From: an uncultured Pseudomonadota bacterium
GTDB taxonomy: Bacteria; Pseudomonadota; Gammaproteobacteria; Methylococcales; Methylomonadaceae
Direction of reading: 5' to 3'
Length of the DNA: 64,000 nucleotides
Assembly: GCA_903867225.1 (NCBI GenBank)
Contig: CAIPQN010000106.1
Span: 36,966-100,965 of the forward strand
Position numbers and translations under genes: made by a program. Shown piece after piece: positions 29,017-39,400 of the stretch. Under the pieces are notes generated by a model, which saw only the letters and a list, made by a program, of their open reading frames with translations, searched no databases and was not told where the DNA came from. Within the stretch, counting starts at the first letter, position 1; each line of letters begins with the position of its first letter.

Positions 29017-29034
29017 GCCCAATAGGGCTTTTTT
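29017..29034 (+). promoter_or_regulatory. Short terminator-like hairpin in the dcw leader
   Basis: GCCC (29017-29020), loop AATA, GGGC (29025-29028), then six T. It has the shape of an intrinsic terminator but with only four base pairs. It lies between the promoter and rsmH, so it could be a weak attenuator. Confidence 0.4.
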
Positions 29035-29064
29035 ATTGCTTTTTAACAACGGAAGAATTTGTTA

Positions 29065-29991
29065 ATGATCCATTTATCCGTAATGCTCGAAGAAGCATTG
29101 CACCACATGAAATTAAAACTAGATGGTGTTTATATAGATGGAACATTTGGACGAGGTGGACACAGTAAACGCATTTTAGAATCTTTAGGTGAAAACGGTC
29201 GGTTAATCGCTTTTGACCGCGATGAAACGGCAATAAATTGTGAACACGCTCAAAAACTATCACAAGATTCACGTTTTCAATTAATTCACGCGCCCTTTTC
29301 AGAAATGGAAAAAATCGTCACCGAATTGGAATTAAACGGAAAAATTGACGGAATTTTGCTTGATTTAGGAGTTTCTTCACCGCAACTTGACGACGAAACG
29401 CGTGGTTTTAGCTTCATGAATGACGGTATACTTGATATGCGAATGGATTGCTCACAAGGTTTATCCGCAGCCGAATGGCTTGCACAAATCGATGAAAAAA
29501 CCTTAACACACGTTTTATTTGATTTCGGTGAAGAACGTTTTGCACGACGAATTGCCAATGCAATTGTCACAACAAGAATAACTCAACCCATTGAAACGAC
29601 GCGACAATTAGCAAAATTGATTGAAGATACAATCCCTTTTCGTGAGAAACATAAACACCCTGCAACCCGTAGTTTTCAAGCTATTCGTATTGCGATCAAC
29701 AACGAACTAGGTGAAATAGAATCCGTATTACAACAAACTAAAAATTTATTAAATTCAAATGGGCGATTAGTAGTCATCTCATTTCATTCGCTGGAAGACA
29801 GAATAGTTAAACGCTTTATGCGCGATGAATCTGGCGTGAAGCGCAACGTTGGTAAATTACCGATTAAAGAAGCTGACATCGAAAAAGGTGCTTTAAACGT
29901 GTTAAGCAAAGCAATAAAACCGAGCGTTGATGAAATTTCACAAAATCCACGTTCGCGCAGTGCTGTTTTGCGTGTAGCAGAACGGGTTTGA
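29065..29991 (+). CDS. rsmH: 16S rRNA m4C1402 methyltransferase RsmH (MraW)
   Basis: 308 residues from the ATG at 29065, with GGAAG 9 nt upstream; a TTG six bases earlier is too close to that site. Motifs are DGTFGRGGHSKRIL (about 30-43), GILLDLGVSSPQLDD, RGFSF and ISFHSLEDRIVKRFM. It methylates N4 of C1402, the same base 2'-O-methylated by RsmI. It is the first gene of the dcw cluster here because mraZ is missing. ftsL follows after 4 nt. Confidence 0.96.
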   Translation: MIHLSVMLEEALHHMKLKLDGVYIDGTFGRGGHSKRILESLGENGRLIAFDRDETAINCEHAQKLSQDSRFQLIHAPFSEMEKIVTELELNGKIDGILLDLGVSSPQLDDETRGFSFMNDGILDMRMDCSQGLSAAEWLAQIDEKTLTHVLFDFGEERFARRIANAIVTTRITQPIETTRQLAKLIEDTIPFREKHKHPATRSFQAIRIAINNELGEIESVLQQTKNLLNSNGRLVVISFHSLEDRIVKRFMRDESGVKRNVGKLPIKEADIEKGALNVLSKAIKPSVDEISQNPRSRSAVLRVAERV

Positions 29992-29995
29992 TTTT

Positions 29996-30262
29996 ATGGT
30001 GCGTCTTTTAGGATTAAGTATGTTGGTTTCCATATTGCTGTTATCGGCACTTATGGTGATTTATAAAAAATATAATTCGCGAATCATTTTTATCGAAATC
30101 CAAAAACAAGAAAAAGCATTAGATCAATACGAAGTTACATGGGGACAATTACAACTCGAACTTACAACATTGGCAGAACAAAATCGTGTAGAACAAGTAG
30201 CCCGTGAGCAGTTGAAATTAGTCATGCCTATTCGTGAAAAAATAATTTATATCAAACCTTAA
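29996..30262 (+). CDS. ftsL: Cell division protein FtsL
   Basis: 88 residues. One N-terminal transmembrane helix (about 3-22) with almost no cytoplasmic part is followed by a periplasmic coiled coil with heptad leucines (LDQYEVTWGQLQLELTTLAEQ). Small size and position between rsmH and ftsI identify it. FtsL forms the FtsQLB complex and activates FtsWI. Its stop overlaps the ftsI ATG by one base. Confidence 0.88.
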   Translation: MVRLLGLSMLVSILLLSALMVIYKKYNSRIIFIEIQKQEKALDQYEVTWGQLQLELTTLAEQNRVEQVAREQLKLVMPIREKIIYIKP

Positions 30263-31986
30263 TGAAGTATCGACGACATAAAAATGAAGCGACATTATTA
30301 ACCCGCAACTATTCGATTCGTCGCCGTTGGGTTTTAAGTGCAATTATTACAGGAATGCTAGTTTTAATTGGCAAAGCCGTCGATTTGCAGGTTTTTGACA
30401 AAGAATTTTTACAAGAACAAGGTGATATACGTCACGTCAGCGAAGTCCCTGTTTTTGCTTATCGCGGTATGATTCGAGATAGAAACGGTGCGCCACTTGC
30501 AATCAGTACGCCTGTTGAATCTATTTGGATTAACCCACAAGAATTCAAACTTACAGCAACACGCCAACAAATTAAACATCTTAATCGCTTACTAAATTTA
30601 GATGATGGAAAAATTGAAGAATTTTTAACCGACCCACACAAACAATTTGCCTATTTAGCACGACAAGTAAGTCCAAATTTAGCGGAACAAGTGAAAAGTT
30701 TAAAATTGGCGGGGGTTTATTCTAATCGTGAATTCAAACGTTTTTATCCAACAGGTGGCGTAGCTGCACATTTAATTGGCTTTACCGATTTAGATGACAA
30801 AGGTCAAGAAGGTTTAGAAGCCGCTTATGATCATTTACTACGCGGTGTAGCAGGAAGTAAACGTGTCATTCGTGACGGGAAACGACAAATTATTGATGAC
30901 GTTGAAAACATCAAAGAGCCAATCTCTGGTAAAACGTTAGAATTAAGCATTGATCAACGAATTCAGTATTTAGCCTATCGAGAATTAGCACACGCGGTTT
31001 CTATCAATCACGCAAAATCAGCTTCGTTAGTGGTTTTAGATGCAAAAAATGGTGAAATTTTAGCGGCTGTAAATCAACCGTCTTTCAACCCGAATATGCG
31101 TAAAAGTTTAAAAGAAAATTTATATCGCAACCGAGCATTAACGGATGTTTTTGAACCAGGTTCGACTGTGAAACCCTTTGTTGTCGCTGCGGCTTTGGAT
31201 GGACATTATGTTCGTCCCGATGAAATGTTTGAAACCAACGGCAGTTTTGAAATCGGTACGCACGTCGTTAAAGATGTTCACAATTACGGCACGTTGGACT
31301 TAACTGGCGTAATTAAAAAATCGAGCAATATCGCCGTGAGTCAAATGGCGTTACGAATGCCACCGAAATACTTTTGGGAAGTTTATCATCAGCTTGGATT
31401 TGGTGAATCCACCGCTTCGGGTTTTCCAACCGAAGCCAGCGGCAGCTTATTAGATTACGAACAATGGAAACCATTTGACCGCGCCACGCTTTCATTTGGT
31501 TATGGTTTAAGTTCGACAGCGTTGCAATTGGCGCGTTCTTATACCGCATTGGCGGATAACGGTATTTTACATTCAGTAAGTTTGTTTAAACGCGACGAAG
31601 ATCCTGAATCCAAACGAATTTTTACCAGTCGCACCGCAAAAAGTGTGCGTGCCATGATGGAAACTGTTATTCAAAAAGACGGGACGGCTTACGAAGCTCG
31701 AGTTGATGGCTACAGCGTTGCGGGTAAAACAGGGACAGTTAAAAAAGCAGGTGCAGGTGGTTACATTGAAAAAAGTTATTTTTCCGTTTTTGCGGGTATG
31801 GCTCCCGCAAGCAATCCACGTTTAATTATTGTCGTAATGATTGACGAACCTTCAGCAGGTCAGTATTACGGTGGGATTGTTTCCGCGCCCGTTTTTTCAA
31901 AAGTGATGAGTGGCGCGTTACGCATTCTCCAAGTTGCGCCCGACCAGTCGGATAATATGCCAGTTTTGTTAATGGGTAAAAACTAA
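30262..31986 (+). CDS. ftsI: Septal peptidoglycan transpeptidase FtsI (PBP3)
   Basis: 574 residues. A short cytoplasmic tail and one membrane helix (about 28-45) precede the PBP dimerisation domain (about 55-215) and the transpeptidase domain. The catalytic motifs are STVK with Ser301, SSN at 354-356 and KTGT at 489-492. It crosslinks septal wall with FtsW as glycan polymerase. It overlaps both ftsL and murE by one base. Confidence 0.97.
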   Translation: MKYRRHKNEATLLTRNYSIRRRWVLSAIITGMLVLIGKAVDLQVFDKEFLQEQGDIRHVSEVPVFAYRGMIRDRNGAPLAISTPVESIWINPQEFKLTATRQQIKHLNRLLNLDDGKIEEFLTDPHKQFAYLARQVSPNLAEQVKSLKLAGVYSNREFKRFYPTGGVAAHLIGFTDLDDKGQEGLEAAYDHLLRGVAGSKRVIRDGKRQIIDDVENIKEPISGKTLELSIDQRIQYLAYRELAHAVSINHAKSASLVVLDAKNGEILAAVNQPSFNPNMRKSLKENLYRNRALTDVFEPGSTVKPFVVAAALDGHYVRPDEMFETNGSFEIGTHVVKDVHNYGTLDLTGVIKKSSNIAVSQMALRMPPKYFWEVYHQLGFGESTASGFPTEASGSLLDYEQWKPFDRATLSFGYGLSSTALQLARSYTALADNGILHSVSLFKRDEDPESKRIFTSRTAKSVRAMMETVIQKDGTAYEARVDGYSVAGKTGTVKKAGAGGYIEKSYFSVFAGMAPASNPRLIIVVMIDEPSAGQYYGGIVSAPVFSKVMSGALRILQVAPDQSDNMPVLLMGKN

Positions 31987-33440
31987 TGAAAATTTCAAAT
32001 TTACTCGATTTTGACAGCAATTTAAACGTTTCAGGTTTGACACTAAACAGCGGTGAATGTGGCGCAGGATTCTTATTTATCGCATTGAAAGGCGCAAATC
32101 ATCACGGTTTAAATTATGCAAAATCAGCGATTGAAAAAGGCGCGATTGCAGTTTTATTTGATAATGAAGATGCAAAATTAGCTGACGAAATTCTTGCCGA
32201 TTTAAACGTTTTAAAAATTGGCGTTTCAGAATTAGCGAAAAACTTAGGTGAAATTTCAGCTCGCTTTTATGGCGAACCTTCGCAAAAAATGAATATGATT
32301 GGCATTACTGGCACAAACGGCAAAACCTCGTGCAGCCAATTTTTAGCACAAACGTTAGAAAACTGCGGTGTCATTGGCACAATCGGCTGGGGAAAAATCA
32401 GTGAATTAAAACAAACGTTAAATACCACACCTGATGCGTTAGCCGTTCAAAAAATGTTAGCCGCATTGAAAAATGACGGTTGTGAAAACGTGATAATGGA
32501 AGTTTCATCGCACGGTTTAGCGCAAGGTCGTGTGAATGGCGTGAAATTCAAAGGCGCGATTTTTACCAATTTCAGCCGTGACCATTTAGATTATCACGGC
32601 ACAATGGAAGCCTATTTAGAAACAAAATTAAAACTGTTCGACGCGCCAAATTTAGAATTTGCGATTATCAATTTAGACGATGAAATCAGCGACAAAATCA
32701 TTGCCTCGATTCCTGAAAATGTCGAAATTGTTGGCGTTACCATGTCAGAAAAACAATCGCCACGCGGTCAAACATTAAGCGCGGAAAACATAGAATTAAA
32801 TTTAAGTGGCATTCAATTTGACACAGTTTGGCAAAATCAAAAACAAGCGTTACACGTTCCGTTAATCGGTAAATTCAATTTAGAAAATTTATTGTGTGTT
32901 TTAGCAACGATGATTGTTTTGGGCGTTGAACTCGAAGAATCAGCAAAACGTCTAACCCATTTAAAATCTGTAAATGGACGAATGGAACGTTTTGGTGGCG
33001 AAAATAATCAGCCGTTAATTATGGTCGATTACGCACATACCCCCGACGCGCTCGAAAAAGTTTTACGCAGTTTACGCTCGCACACGCTGGGAAAATTAGG
33101 CGTAGTTTTTGGTTGTGGCGGAAATCGTGACAAAGGCAAACGCTCACAAATGGGAAAGGTCGCTGAACAATTTGCCGATTGGGTGATTGTCACCGATGAC
33201 AACCCGCGTTTTGAATCGAACGAAGAAATTGTGAAAGATATTTTAGGCGGCTTTTCTAGTAATGAAGCCAACATTATTCACGACCGCGCCACCGCGATTC
33301 GCACTGCAATTGAAAAAGCCAACGCGCAAGATTGCGTTTTAATTGCGGGCAAAGGTCACGAAGACTACCAAGAAATTAACGGCGTAAAATTGCCTTTTAG
33401 TGACGCAGAATGTGTCAAAAAAATACTGGTGCAAGCATGA
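31986..33440 (+). CDS. murE: UDP-MurNAc-tripeptide synthetase MurE
   Basis: 484 residues. The ATP loop is GITGTNGKTSCSQF (about 101-114). The substrate tail region has NTTPDA and the TDDNPR motif (about residue 400) that selects meso-diaminopimelate, as in Gram-negative MurE. The Lys of the carbamylation region and HEDYQ near the end are present. It adds diaminopimelate to UDP-MurNAc-Ala-Glu in the cytoplasm. It overlaps murF by 4 nt. Confidence 0.97.
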   Translation: MKISNLLDFDSNLNVSGLTLNSGECGAGFLFIALKGANHHGLNYAKSAIEKGAIAVLFDNEDAKLADEILADLNVLKIGVSELAKNLGEISARFYGEPSQKMNMIGITGTNGKTSCSQFLAQTLENCGVIGTIGWGKISELKQTLNTTPDALAVQKMLAALKNDGCENVIMEVSSHGLAQGRVNGVKFKGAIFTNFSRDHLDYHGTMEAYLETKLKLFDAPNLEFAIINLDDEISDKIIASIPENVEIVGVTMSEKQSPRGQTLSAENIELNLSGIQFDTVWQNQKQALHVPLIGKFNLENLLCVLATMIVLGVELEESAKRLTHLKSVNGRMERFGGENNQPLIMVDYAHTPDALEKVLRSLRSHTLGKLGVVFGCGGNRDKGKRSQMGKVAEQFADWVIVTDDNPRFESNEEIVKDILGGFSSNEANIIHDRATAIRTAIEKANAQDCVLIAGKGHEDYQEINGVKLPFSDAECVKKILVQA

Positions 33441-34801
33441 TAAAAATGACGTTAAACGAAATTACAGAAAATTTAAACGGCACGTTGATTGGTGTAAATA
33501 CTGAAATTTATGGCGTAAGTATCGACACACGCACGTTGCAAGCGGGAAATCTTTATATTGCGATTGTAGGTAAAAATTTCGATGGTCACGATTTTGTTGA
33601 TGCTACAAAAGGCGTAGGTGCAAGCGCAATTCTAACGCATAAAAAATTAGAAACCGATTTGCCACAAATTTTGGTTGAAAATACGCATTTTGCACTCGGA
33701 AAGTTGGCAGCTGTGTGGCGCGAAAAAGTGCCTGCAAAAATTGTCGGCGTAACAGGCAGTAACGGAAAAACAACGACGAAAGAAATGCTTGCCGCGATCT
33801 TGAGCGTCAACGACTGCGTACTTTTCACGCAAGGAAATTTAAATAACGACATCGGTGTGCCTTTAACATTGCTCAAACTTTCGCCTGAAAATCGTTTCGC
33901 TGTGATTGAAATGGGCGCAAATCATGTGGGCGAAATTGCTTACACCAGCAAAATCTCTAAAGCTGATGTTGTAATAATTACCAACGTTGGCGCGGCACAT
34001 TTAGAAGGTTTTGGTGATTTAAATGGTGTGGCAAAAACGAAAGGCGAAATTATTGAAACGCTAAATCCAAACGGCGTAGCGATTTTGAACGCAGACGATG
34101 CTTTTTTTGATTATTGGCAAAACGTCGCAGATTCACGAAAAATCATCACGTTTGGTTTGCATGAAAATGCAAATGTTCGTGCTGAAAATATCGACGTTAA
34201 AATTGAAAATCACCAATTTGTCACACGCTTTGATTTGAAAACTGCGAGCGGTGAAATTAGTGTTAATTTGCCATTAGCAGGAAATCACAACGTTTTAAAT
34301 GCACTTGCGGCAACCGCTGCAACGTCAGCGTTAGGGATTTCACTAGCCCAAATCAAACAAGGTTTAGAATCAATGTCGCCTGTGAAAGGTCGGTTGCAAT
34401 TATTACGCGGCAATTTGGGCAGCACGATTATTAACGATACTTACAACGCTAATACTTCATCATTAAAAGCGGCGTTAGACGTTTTGCAAAAATGTGACAG
34501 CGAACATTGGGTAATCTTGGGTGCGTTTGGTGAATTGGGTGAAAATACGGAACAATTACATTTTGAAATGGGTGAAACTCTAAAAAATGTTGGCGTAAAA
34601 CGGTTATTTGCTGTCGGCGATTTAACAAAAAAAACCGTTGCTGCCTTCGGTGGAAACGCCCAACATTTCGCCTCACAAACAGAATTACTCGCCGTATTAA
34701 TCCCCGAGTTAACGGGCAACGAAACTATTTTAATCAAAGGCTCACGATCACAACGTATGGAAAATATCACAGCCGCTTTAGTTGAAACCACAGGATTTTA
34801 A
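33437..34801 (+). CDS. murF: UDP-MurNAc-pentapeptide synthetase MurF
   Basis: 454 residues from the ATG at 33437 (ATGA overlap with the murE stop). An earlier in-frame start at 33410 lies within murE and is not needed. ATP loop is GVTGSNGKTTTKEM (about 106-119), with NNDIGVP, EMGANHVGEI and NDTYNANTSS of the family. It adds D-Ala-D-Ala, the product made by the Ddl half of the fusion gene downstream. Confidence 0.96.
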   Translation: MIKMTLNEITENLNGTLIGVNTEIYGVSIDTRTLQAGNLYIAIVGKNFDGHDFVDATKGVGASAILTHKKLETDLPQILVENTHFALGKLAAVWREKVPAKIVGVTGSNGKTTTKEMLAAILSVNDCVLFTQGNLNNDIGVPLTLLKLSPENRFAVIEMGANHVGEIAYTSKISKADVVIITNVGAAHLEGFGDLNGVAKTKGEIIETLNPNGVAILNADDAFFDYWQNVADSRKIITFGLHENANVRAENIDVKIENHQFVTRFDLKTASGEISVNLPLAGNHNVLNALAATAATSALGISLAQIKQGLESMSPVKGRLQLLRGNLGSTIINDTYNANTSSLKAALDVLQKCDSEHWVILGAFGELGENTEQLHFEMGETLKNVGVKRLFAVGDLTKKTVAAFGGNAQHFASQTELLAVLIPELTGNETILIKGSRSQRMENITAALVETTGF

Positions 34802-34804
34802 GTC

Positions 34805-35887
34805 ATGTTATTTTATTTCGCCGATTACCTAACTAGCTTCGACAGCGGTTTTCACGTTTTTCGTTATTTGACGTTTCGTGCGATTTTGGCGGTACTAACT
34901 TCATTGATTATTTCATTTATGATTGGTCCATGGATGATTCGTAAGTTGAGTCGCGAAAAAATCGGACAAAGCATTCGTGAACTTGGTCCACAAAGTCATT
35001 ATGAAAAAGCGGGTACGCCGACGATGGGTGGCGCGTTAATTTTGGTGGCGATTACGATTACGACTTTGTTATGGGCAGATTTGAGTAATCGTTATATTTG
35101 GGTGATTTTGTTGGTAACACTCGGTTATGGCGTGATTGGTTTTATTGACGATTATCGCAAGGTTATTAAAGGCAACAGTGACGGGCTTTCGGCACGTTCA
35201 AAGTATTTGTGGCAATCCATTATTGGATTTACAGCGGCGTTATTTTTATTCAAAACGGCAACTTTGCCTGCTGAAACGCAATTGATTGTGCCGTTTTTCA
35301 AGGATGTATTTTTTGACATGGGTTGGTTTTATGTTGTGTTTGTCTATTTTGTAATTGTCGGCACGAGCAACGCAGTAAATTTAACCGACGGATTAGACGG
35401 TTTGGCGATTATGCCAACGGTCATGGTAGCGACAGGTTTAGGCGTGTTTGCCTACTTGTCGGGACACGCGACATTTTCGCAGTATTTGGCAATTCCGTCT
35501 TTGCCGCACGCTGGCGAATTAGTGATTTTTTGTGCCGCATTGATCGGCGCAGGATTAGGTTTTTTGTGGTTCAACACTTATCCCGCGATGGTTTTTATGG
35601 GTGATGTAGGCGCATTGTCTTTAGGTGCAGCATTAGGTGTATTAGCAGTTTTGGTTCGCCAAGAAATCGTCCTCGTGATTATGGGCGGCGTGTTTGTGAT
35701 GGAAACCTTGTCGGTGATGATTCAAGTGATTTCGTTCAAGACTACAGGCAAGCGGGTTTTTAGAATGGCTCCGATTCATCATCATTTTGAGCTCAAAGGC
35801 TGGCCTGAACCGCGTGTGATTGTGCGTTTTTGGATTATCACCGTGATTTTGGTTTTGATTGGTTTGGCTACGTTGAAGTTGAGATAA
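34805..35887 (+). CDS. mraY: Phospho-MurNAc-pentapeptide translocase MraY
   Basis: 360 residues, ten membrane helices. Signatures: [10 protein letters not shown] (about 69-78), the catalytic Asp pair in [19 protein letters not shown] (about 190-200), [10 protein letters not shown] and the IHHHFEL loop. It transfers phospho-MurNAc-pentapeptide to undecaprenyl phosphate, making lipid I on the inner membrane. Confidence 0.97.
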   Translation: MLFYFADYLTSFDSGFHVFRYLTFRAILAVLTSLIISFMIGPWMIRKLSREKIGQSIRELGPQSHYEKAGTPTMGGALILVAITITTLLWADLSNRYIWVILLVTLGYGVIGFIDDYRKVIKGNSDGLSARSKYLWQSIIGFTAALFLFKTATLPAETQLIVPFFKDVFFDMGWFYVVFVYFVIVGTSNAVNLTDGLDGLAIMPTVMVATGLGVFAYLSGHATFSQYLAIPSLPHAGELVIFCAALIGAGLGFLWFNTYPAMVFMGDVGALSLGAALGVLAVLVRQEIVLVIMGGVFVMETLSVMIQVISFKTTGKRVFRMAPIHHHFELKGWPEPRVIVRFWIITVILVLIGLATLKLR

Positions 35888-35890
35888 ATC

Positions 35891-37183
35891 ATGCAAAACA
35901 TCTTAAAAAACAAATTCGATTTAACGTCTGATTCAAAAATTATTGTGGTCGGCGAAGGTATAACGGGAACATCGGTTGCGAATTTTTTGCAATCGCAACA
36001 CTTACCTTTTTCAACCGTTGATAGTCGCAATGCAGCTTTCACCTTTGACACATTCAAAGGTGCGACACATTTAATAGTCAGCCCAGGCGTTGCGCTTTCT
36101 GAACCGACGATTGCGGACGCTTTAAATTCTGGCGCGAAACTCGTTAGTGATATTGATTTATTTGCAGCAGTTGTAAATGTACCAATCGTTGGCATTACAG
36201 GCGCAAATGGAAAAAGCACAGTCACTACCATGCTGGGCGATATGGCGAGATCGTGTGGAAAAAATGTTGGTGTGGGCGGAAATTTAGGCAAACCCGCTTT
36301 AGATTTACTCGATCCGAAAGCTGATTTGTATGTTTTGGAATTATCGAGTTTTCAACTTGAACGCTCGCATATTTTAAATGCCGCCGCCGCAACGGTTTTG
36401 AACATTTCTGCTGACCATTTAGATCGTCACGATGATTTAGACAATTACGCGCAAGCTAAACAAGTGATTTTTAGCGGTGACGGCGTGATGGTGTTAAATC
36501 TTGATGATGCAATGGTTTCAGCCATGCGTGATGAAAATCGCAAAACGCTGACTTTTTCAATTAAACAAAAAGCCGATTTTTATTTAGCCAATCACAATTT
36601 AATGCACGGCGAAACGATTTTAATATCGCTTTCTGATTTTCCGCTCGAAGGCAAACACAATGCCGCAAATGCCTTAGCAGCATTAGCGTTAGGTACGGCG
36701 ATTGGTTTAAACACAGAAAAAATGTGTGAAGCGTTAAAGTATTTCAAAGCCTTGCATCATCGAATGGAAAAAGTCAACACCAAAAATGGCATTAACTGGG
36801 TCAATGATTCCAAAGCCACAAATATCGGAGCGTGCATTGCCGCGCTTGAAGGTTACGACGAGAAAGTAATTTTAGTCGCAGGCGGCGAAGGCAAAGGGCA
36901 AGACATGAATGAACTTGCGCCAGTAATTCAAGCTAAAGCGAAAGCTGTGATTTTAATCGGCAAAGATGCCCCGCAAATTGAAGCGGCAATCAATCAATTA
37001 TCCGAAATTGTGCCAACTTATCACGCGCAAGATATGCAAGAAGTCGCCGCGATTGCGGCGCACGTTGCAAAATCAGGTGATACGGTTTTACTATCGCCTG
37101 CTTGCGCGAGTTTAGATCAATACAAAAATTATCAAGATCGAGGCAATCAATTTGCCGCCGCGATTGAGGCGTTACCCGCGTGA
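35891..37183 (+). CDS. murD: UDP-MurNAc-Ala D-glutamate ligase MurD
   Basis: 430 residues. The N-terminal Rossmann part has VVGEGITGTSVANFL. The ATP loop is GITGANGKSTVTTM (about 99-112), followed by ELSSFQLE and NISADHLDRH; the C-terminal domain has VNDSKATN and LSPACASLDQ. All are family hallmarks. It overlaps ftsW by 4 nt. Confidence 0.97.
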   Translation: MQNILKNKFDLTSDSKIIVVGEGITGTSVANFLQSQHLPFSTVDSRNAAFTFDTFKGATHLIVSPGVALSEPTIADALNSGAKLVSDIDLFAAVVNVPIVGITGANGKSTVTTMLGDMARSCGKNVGVGGNLGKPALDLLDPKADLYVLELSSFQLERSHILNAAAATVLNISADHLDRHDDLDNYAQAKQVIFSGDGVMVLNLDDAMVSAMRDENRKTLTFSIKQKADFYLANHNLMHGETILISLSDFPLEGKHNAANALAALALGTAIGLNTEKMCEALKYFKALHHRMEKVNTKNGINWVNDSKATNIGACIAALEGYDEKVILVAGGEGKGQDMNELAPVIQAKAKAVILIGKDAPQIEAAINQLSEIVPTYHAQDMQEVAAIAAHVAKSGDTVLLSPACASLDQYKNYQDRGNQFAAAIEALPA

Positions 37184-38349
37184 AACGCCGCGATAAACCA
37201 GTCCCTTTTAGATTCAAATTGCACACTGACACGGCATTGACGTGTGTGAGCTTTAGTTTGTTGCTGATTGGTTTTGTGATGGTGTCGTCAGCATCGTTGC
37301 ATTTGGGCGCGAAAATGAACGACGACTTATTTTATTATCCGACGCGGCAATTTTTCCACATGATTTTTGGCTTAGTGGTCGCGACATTCGTGGCTTATCG
37401 CCCGATGCACTTTTGGAAAGAATACGGCGGCAAAGCGTTTTTATTCAGCGCGGCGTTGTTGATTGTGGTGTTAATTCCAAGTTTAGGCGTAAAAGTGAAC
37501 GGTAGTACACGCTGGTTAAATATCCCAGGATTTAGGATTCAAGTTTCTGAAATTGTGAAATTTTTTACTGTGATTTTTATGGCACATTACGTCACAAAAA
37601 ATCAAAAAGACGTTCAAGAATCTTCAACTGCGTTACTAAAACCACTGGGGATTTTTGCTGTAGTTAGTTTTTTGTTGTTGCTCGAACCTGATTTTGGTTC
37701 TGCGGTCGTGATGCTAATGATTGTAATGGGTATCATGTTTTTGGCGGGCGCACGACTTGTACAATTTGGCGCATTGCTTTCAATTGTCGGCACATTGGCA
37801 GCAATGTTGGTGTATTTTTCGCCGTACCGCTGGCAACGTGTCACCAGTTTTTTAGATCCTTGGGCTGATCCGCTCAAAACAGGTTTTCAACTTGTACAAG
37901 CGTTAATTTCTTTTGGACGCGGCGAGTGGGTTGGTGTTGGATTGGGAAACGGTTTGCAGAAATTATTTTATTTGCCCGAAGCACACACCGACTTTTTATT
38001 TTCAGTAATTGCCGAAGAATTGGGCTTAGTTGGCGTAGTGACAATCATCGGATTATTCGCGGCATTTGTGTGGAAAGCCTTTGCCATCGGCGTGGCGGCT
38101 GAAAAAATCGGCGAACGTTTTTCAGCCTTCGTCGCTTATGGTTTGGGCATTTGGTTTGGTTTTCAGGCGTTTGTAAATATGGGCGTAAATATGGGCTTGT
38201 TGCCAACAAAAGGTTTGACGTTACCGCTGATGAGTTACGGCGGCGGCAGCATGATGATTATGTGTTGCGCGGTGGCGTTGCTGTTTCGCATTCATCACGA
38301 AGTTACCGAATATAACGCAAATTTACCAAAAGGTTATTGGCATGACTAA
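37180..38349 (+). CDS. ftsW: Septal glycan polymerase FtsW (SEDS family)
   Basis: 389 residues with about ten helices. SEDS marks include GSTRWLN (about 107-113), EIVKFF, LLLEPDFGSA (about 166-175), the PEAHTDFLFSVIAEELG loop with the catalytic Asp, and LPLMSYGGGSMM near the end. It polymerises septal glycan with FtsI. It overlaps murD by 4 and murG by 8 nt. Confidence 0.97.
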   Translation: MKRRDKPVPFRFKLHTDTALTCVSFSLLLIGFVMVSSASLHLGAKMNDDLFYYPTRQFFHMIFGLVVATFVAYRPMHFWKEYGGKAFLFSAALLIVVLIPSLGVKVNGSTRWLNIPGFRIQVSEIVKFFTVIFMAHYVTKNQKDVQESSTALLKPLGIFAVVSFLLLLEPDFGSAVVMLMIVMGIMFLAGARLVQFGALLSIVGTLAAMLVYFSPYRWQRVTSFLDPWADPLKTGFQLVQALISFGRGEWVGVGLGNGLQKLFYLPEAHTDFLFSVIAEELGLVGVVTIIGLFAAFVWKAFAIGVAAEKIGERFSAFVAYGLGIWFGFQAFVNMGVNMGLLPTKGLTLPLMSYGGGSMMIMCCAVALLFRIHHEVTEYNANLPKGYWHD

Positions 38350-39400
38350 ACGCATTGTGATTATGGCGGGCGGCACAGGTGGGCATATTTTTCCTGCGTT
38401 GGCGGTCGCACAATTTTTGCAAAATCAAGGCTGGCAAGTTTCGTGGCTCGGTACTAAAGCAGGTTTGGAAAGTCGTGTTATTCCTGAAGCTGGGATTGAA
38501 ATTGACTGGCTTTCGGTTTCGGGTGTGCGTGGCAAAGGGATTTTTAGCAAAGTTAGCGCGATTTTTAAACTCGCAAAATCGTGTGCTGAAGCGCGAAAAA
38601 TTTTAAAACAACGTAAACCTGATGTCGTGTTAGGCATGGGCGGATTTGTTGCCGCACCTGGTGGTTTGATGGCGAAAATGCTCAAAATCCCGCTGATTAT
38701 TCATGAGCAAAATCGCGTCGTTGGGACAACAAATCGTTTGTTAGCAAAAATTGCCACCAAAGTTTTGCAAGGTTTTCCAAATAGTTTTACACCAAGATTT
38801 AATGCAGTTTGTACAGGTAATCCGTTACGCAAAAGTTTTGTTGATTCCATAAAACAAACCAATTCAGCACAAAACGAAACATTAAAAATTTTAATCGTTG
38901 GTGGAAGTCAAGGCGCGAAAGCGTTAAATGAAAATGTACCGAATGCGATTGCTTTATTAAAAAATGCGGTGCAAGTGCGCCATCAAACAGGCTCTGCAAT
39001 GCAAAACGAAGTTGCCGAAACGTATAAAAAATTAAATTTAAATGCTCAAGCCAACGCATTTATTGATGATATGGCGGCAGCGTATTTATGGGCAGATTTA
39101 ATTATTTGTCGCGCTGGTGCAATGACAGTTAGCGAAGTTGCCGCAATGGGCATTCCCGTGATTTTCATTCCATTACCGAATGCAATTGACGACCACCAAA
39201 CTGCCAACGCAAAATATCTAACCGAATCAGGCGCAGCAATTTTATTAAAACAAAGCGATTTAACCGCTGAAAATCTCGCGCAACAAATTCATTGTTTGTG
39301 TGAAAATTTGCCCGAACGTCGCGCCATTTCTCAAACATTAGCTTATTTAAACGCAACCGAAACCGTTGCTGAATTTTGTATCGCGGAGGCGAAAGCATGA
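38342..39400 (+). CDS. murG: Lipid II synthase MurG (GlcNAc transferase)
   Basis: 352 residues, a GT-B enzyme. [14 protein letters not shown] (about 10-23) is the N-terminal G-loop; the second G-loop is [12 protein letters not shown] (about 184-195), with [16 protein letters not shown] of the UDP-GlcNAc site near 260. It adds GlcNAc to lipid I at the inner face of the membrane. The stop overlaps the murC start (ATGA). Confidence 0.97.
   Translation: MTKRIVIMAGGTGGHIFPALAVAQFLQNQGWQVSWLGTKAGLESRVIPEAGIEIDWLSVSGVRGKGIFSKVSAIFKLAKSCAEARKILKQRKPDVVLGMGGFVAAPGGLMAKMLKIPLIIHEQNRVVGTTNRLLAKIATKVLQGFPNSFTPRFNAVCTGNPLRKSFVDSIKQTNSAQNETLKILIVGGSQGAKALNENVPNAIALLKNAVQVRHQTGSAMQNEVAETYKKLNLNAQANAFIDDMAAAYLWADLIICRAGAMTVSEVAAMGIPVIFIPLPNAIDDHQTANAKYLTESGAAILLKQSDLTAENLAQQIHCLCENLPERRAISQTLAYLNATETVAEFCIAEAKA

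Noticed and set aside
35782..36291. A 169-residue minus-strand frame spanning the mraY-murD junction
   Set aside because: Both plus-strand genes are certain; the frame is antisense to them and has no recognisable domain.
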